Below are positions 62,153 through 64,000 of a DNA stretch of 64,000 nucleotides, one piece after another. Origin of the DNA: Pelagibius litoralis (GTDB lineage Bacteria > Pseudomonadota > Alphaproteobacteria > Kiloniellales > Kiloniellaceae); NCBI RefSeq assembly GCF_011683915.1, contig NZ_JAAQPH010000021.1, positions 38,763 through 102,762 of the forward strand. Reading direction: 5' to 3'. Below the pieces are notes generated by a model. The model worked only from the letters and a program-made list of their open reading frames with translations, did not search any database and had not been told where the DNA came from. Every line of letters begins with the position of its first letter. Position 1 is the first letter of the stretch. Made by a program: the position numbers and the translations under genes.

Positions 62153-63668
62153 GATAGTGTTGAAGAAGTCGGTGTCTGATGTGGATTAGCGTTTGGCCGA
62201 ACCGAGGTGAATTGCCCTTGTTCTCTAGGTTTGCACCGGTTCCGGTACCAGCTTCGCCAGTTTTCTGAGGTTTTGGGCGGTTGCAGCGAGTTGGAACTGT
62301 TCGTTTGCGCCTTTGGGTCCACGGAGCCGCATCATACTCAGGCCGATGTATCGCTTGAGGTGGGCAAAGAGCATTTCGACTTTTCGTCGCTGGATAAACG
62401 ATGTCATGTAGGCGTCAGTTTTGCGGATATCTCGGGCGATATCGCGCGCCGCTTCGTGCACTGATCGGAGCACTTTTCGGGCGGGCTGTGTCGGACAGCA
62501 TTTGGCTTTCAAGGCGCAGCCATCGCAGTCTTGTTTGCTAGCCCGATATCGGATCAGACCGTCTTTGCTGACGTTGGTGGCGCGGGGTTTGGTGAAGTTG
62601 CGCCGCGACTTCTCCAGTGTCTTACCTGCCGGGCAAGTGTAGCGGTCGGCAAGAGGGTCGTAATTGAAGTCGTCCCGCGAGAATGTGCCATCTGTACGTT
62701 TGGATTTGTCCCAGACAGGGATGTGCGGGGCGATGCGACGTTCCTCAACCAACCAGCCCAGTATCTCCGCCGATCCGTAGCCGGTGTCTCCCACCAGTTT
62801 ATCTGGCTTAAGGCCGAACCGGTCGTGCACTCGGTCGATCATACGCCGCGCGGCCAGCGTCTCTGCGGGTCGGATCGGAACGGTTGGTTCCACATCGACG
62901 ATCACGGCAATATCCAGATCAACCATATAGTTGGTCGAGTACGCGAAGAACGCCGCACCACCGTCGGCTCCCGTCCAGCGTGCCGCCGGATCGACTGGCG
63001 AGATGTATTTGGGGACAGCCTTAGTGGATGCGCCAAAAGCGGCATCATCCAGCGTCTCGAGATACTCGTCCAAAGCACGGGATGTGAGCTCCAGAGGCAA
63101 GCCTTCCTTGCTGTCCACGCCGCGCGTCTGGTTGGCGTTGGCAGGGATCAGGCTCGCATCGACGCCGAAGCTGTCGCCGCCCACCAAACCCTCATCGATG
63201 CAGCATTGCAGAACCGTCTCGAACAGATGACGGAACACGCCGCTTTCTCGGAAGCGACCATGCCGGTTCTTTGAGAAAGTCGAATGGTCGGGCACAGGAT
63301 CGGCCAGGTCTAATTTGCAAAACCATCTGTAGGCCAGGTTCACATGCACTTCTTCGCAAAGCCGACGCTCAGACCGGATGCCTTGGCAATAGCCAAGCAG
63401 CAACATCCGGATCATCAGTTCGGGATCAATCGAAGGGCGACCATGCGAGCTATAGGATGGCGCGAGGAGCGGGCGGACACTGGACAGGTCTAGGAAGCGA
63501 TCAATTCCGCGTAGCGGATGATCCTTTGGTACAAACTCCTCGATCGAGAACTCGTAGAAAAGCGCGCCCTGCGCCACCTGTCTTGGTCCCATCATCGCTA
63601 AACCTCCACTCTCTTATCGAGTGAATCAGCGCCAAACCGTCCAATCAACAGACTTTTTCAACACTATC
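62153..63668 (-). mobile_element. IS1182-family element with possible target duplication
   Basis: The ends read GATAGTGTTGAAGAAGTC and, on the opposite strand, GATAGTGTTGAAAAAGTC (one mismatch in 18). The bases TCCG flank both ends, consistent with a 4-bp target duplication and recent insertion. One intact transposase lies inside. Confidence 0.82.
62225..63595 (-). CDS. IS1182-family transposase (intact)
   Basis: A 456-residue transposase. The N-terminal DUF772-type domain (DHPLRGIDRFLDLSSVRPLL, SIDPELMIRMLLLGYCQGIR) leads to the DDE core with VGGDSFGVDASLI, KLVGDTGYGSAEIL and a C-terminal QRRKVEMLFAHLKRYIG. A Cys-rich insertion (CDGCALKAKCCP) is typical for IS1182. The frame is unbroken. 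It fills the element almost end to end. Confidence 0.95.
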   Translation of the reverse strand: MMGPRQVAQGALFYEFSIEEFVPKDHPLRGIDRFLDLSSVRPLLAPSYSSHGRPSIDPELMIRMLLLGYCQGIRSERRLCEEVHVNLAYRWFCKLDLADPVPDHSTFSKNRHGRFRESGVFRHLFETVLQCCIDEGLVGGDSFGVDASLIPANANQTRGVDSKEGLPLELTSRALDEYLETLDDAAFGASTKAVPKYISPVDPAARWTGADGGAAFFAYSTNYMVDLDIAVIVDVEPTVPIRPAETLAARRMIDRVHDRFGLKPDKLVGDTGYGSAEILGWLVEERRIAPHIPVWDKSKRTDGTFSRDDFNYDPLADRYTCPAGKTLEKSRRNFTKPRATNVSKDGLIRYRASKQDCDGCALKAKCCPTQPARKVLRSVHEAARDIARDIRKTDAYMTSFIQRRKVEMLFAHLKRYIGLSMMRLRGPKGANEQFQLAATAQNLRKLAKLVPEPVQT

Positions 63669-63675
63669 TCCGCAT

Positions 63676-63711
63676 AGCGGCCGTTCGCGTCGTTTCAGCC
63701 GAACGGCCGCT
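63676..63711. terminator. 12-bp GC-rich hairpin after IS1182
   Basis: AGCGGCCGTTCG and its exact complement are separated by 12 bases, just outside the IS1182 right flank. It lies about 120 bases past the stop of the Cys-rich gene on the minus strand, so it may serve as its terminator, though no U-run follows. Confidence 0.5.
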
Positions 63712-63830
63712 CAGGGTCGAACTGAGACTATTGCGAGCGCCGTGTCAGCAGCTGGCTTCTGAGGCGTGTCTTAGGGCCGAGTCCGGTCAGAAATGGCCCT
63801 TGGTTTCCAGTGCCGGCCCCGGGGCCAATT

Positions 63831-64000
63831 TTATTGAGGCGGGGTCGTTTTATTACCCCTGCCTTGGCCCTGCCCGCCGCCTGTGGCATCCAACGCCGCT
63901 TTGCAAGCTGCCGAGACCTTGTCCTTGTTGGCCTCCAAGCAGGCACGGGCCTCACCGCTGCCATGGGTCTGGCCGGCGCAGTACGTTTCAAGGTCAGCCG
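63831..64000 (-). CDS. Cysteine-rich repeat protein, C-terminal end (partial)
   Basis: An open minus-strand frame enters from the right edge and ends at TAA 63831-63833. The 56 visible residues read ETYCAGQTHGSGEARACLEA, NKDKVSAACKAALDATGGGQ, matching the C-x-n-R-x-C-L-x-n-C-x-A spacing of Cys-rich repeat (GLG1-type) secreted proteins. A Gly/Gln tail closes it. Start and most of the gene lie outside the window. Confidence 0.6.
   Translation of the reverse strand, partial: ADLETYCAGQTHGSGEARACLEANKDKVSAACKAALDATGGGQGQGRGNKTTPPQ

Noticed and set aside
1..64000. CRISPR arrays, rRNA genes or a replication origin
   Set aside because: No regularly spaced direct repeats, no rRNA-like stretch and no repA/parAB or iteron cluster were seen while reading the window.

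Overview
The window looks like part of an alphaproteobacterial chromosome or large plasmid, most likely from a marine or host-associated relative of the Rhodobacterales/Rhodospirillales. This rests on the pobA-pcaDCHG gene set, the phaC-fabI-phaJ/pta-ackA operon, the recombinase and IS types, and the overall GC-rich coding style. That placement is inference. The region is accessory in character: it holds at least eight insertion-sequence or recombinase remnants, two apparently intact IS elements, and an unusual number of genes broken by internal deletions.

Layout. 1-9.4 kb (minus strand): a bacterial V-type ATPase operon in the order B-D-I-K-E-DUF2764-A, preceded by collapsed remnants of an arginine-deiminase-type operon (arcD', arcB', arcC'). 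9.6-10.4 kb: dead IS3 element. 10.8-15.8 kb (plus): tightly overlapping operon for polyhydroxyalkanoate synthase, a FabI-like reductase, a MaoC-hydratase/phosphotransacetylase fusion and acetate/butyrate kinase. 15.9-25.6 kb: transposon debris interspersed with an AspT-type transporter, an unknown secreted protein, an etfA remnant and an M2 (ACE-type) peptidase. 26.2-31.8 kb (minus): a compact cluster of unknown purpose with a 2OG-Fe(II) oxygenase, an ABC exporter, a glycosyltransferase, a small protein with a WHEF motif and an Asp/Pro-rich tail, and a GntR regulator. A strong hairpin separates the small-protein gene from the rest.

32.4-45.1 kb: an aromatic-compound catabolic region. It has HxlR and AraC regulators, two aldehyde dehydrogenases, two SDRs, pobA, pcaC, pcaH, pcaG and a BKACE enzyme. 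The LIV-type transporter, pcaD and pcaB are broken, the last by an IS6 insertion. 46.2-48.7 kb: TetR regulator, peroxiredoxin-like protein, two NTF2-like proteins and a truncated cytochrome b561.

48.7-57.8 kb: an envelope and signalling region on the minus strand. A coiled-coil protein, an OmpA-type transmembrane protein and a Ras-superfamily GTPase form one operon. Next come a histidine kinase and an NtrC-type regulator behind a near-consensus sigma-54 promoter, then a DUF4332 protein, a repeat lipoprotein and MscL. A second sigma-54 promoter sits before a 91-residue gene on the plus strand. This is the most promising place for an undescribed system, with the 26-32 kb cluster second. 58.1-64 kb: intact IS6, an integrase with three in-frame amber codons, an alpha/beta hydrolase, a GFA-family protein, a 2H phosphoesterase and an intact IS1182 element with a possible 4-bp target duplication.
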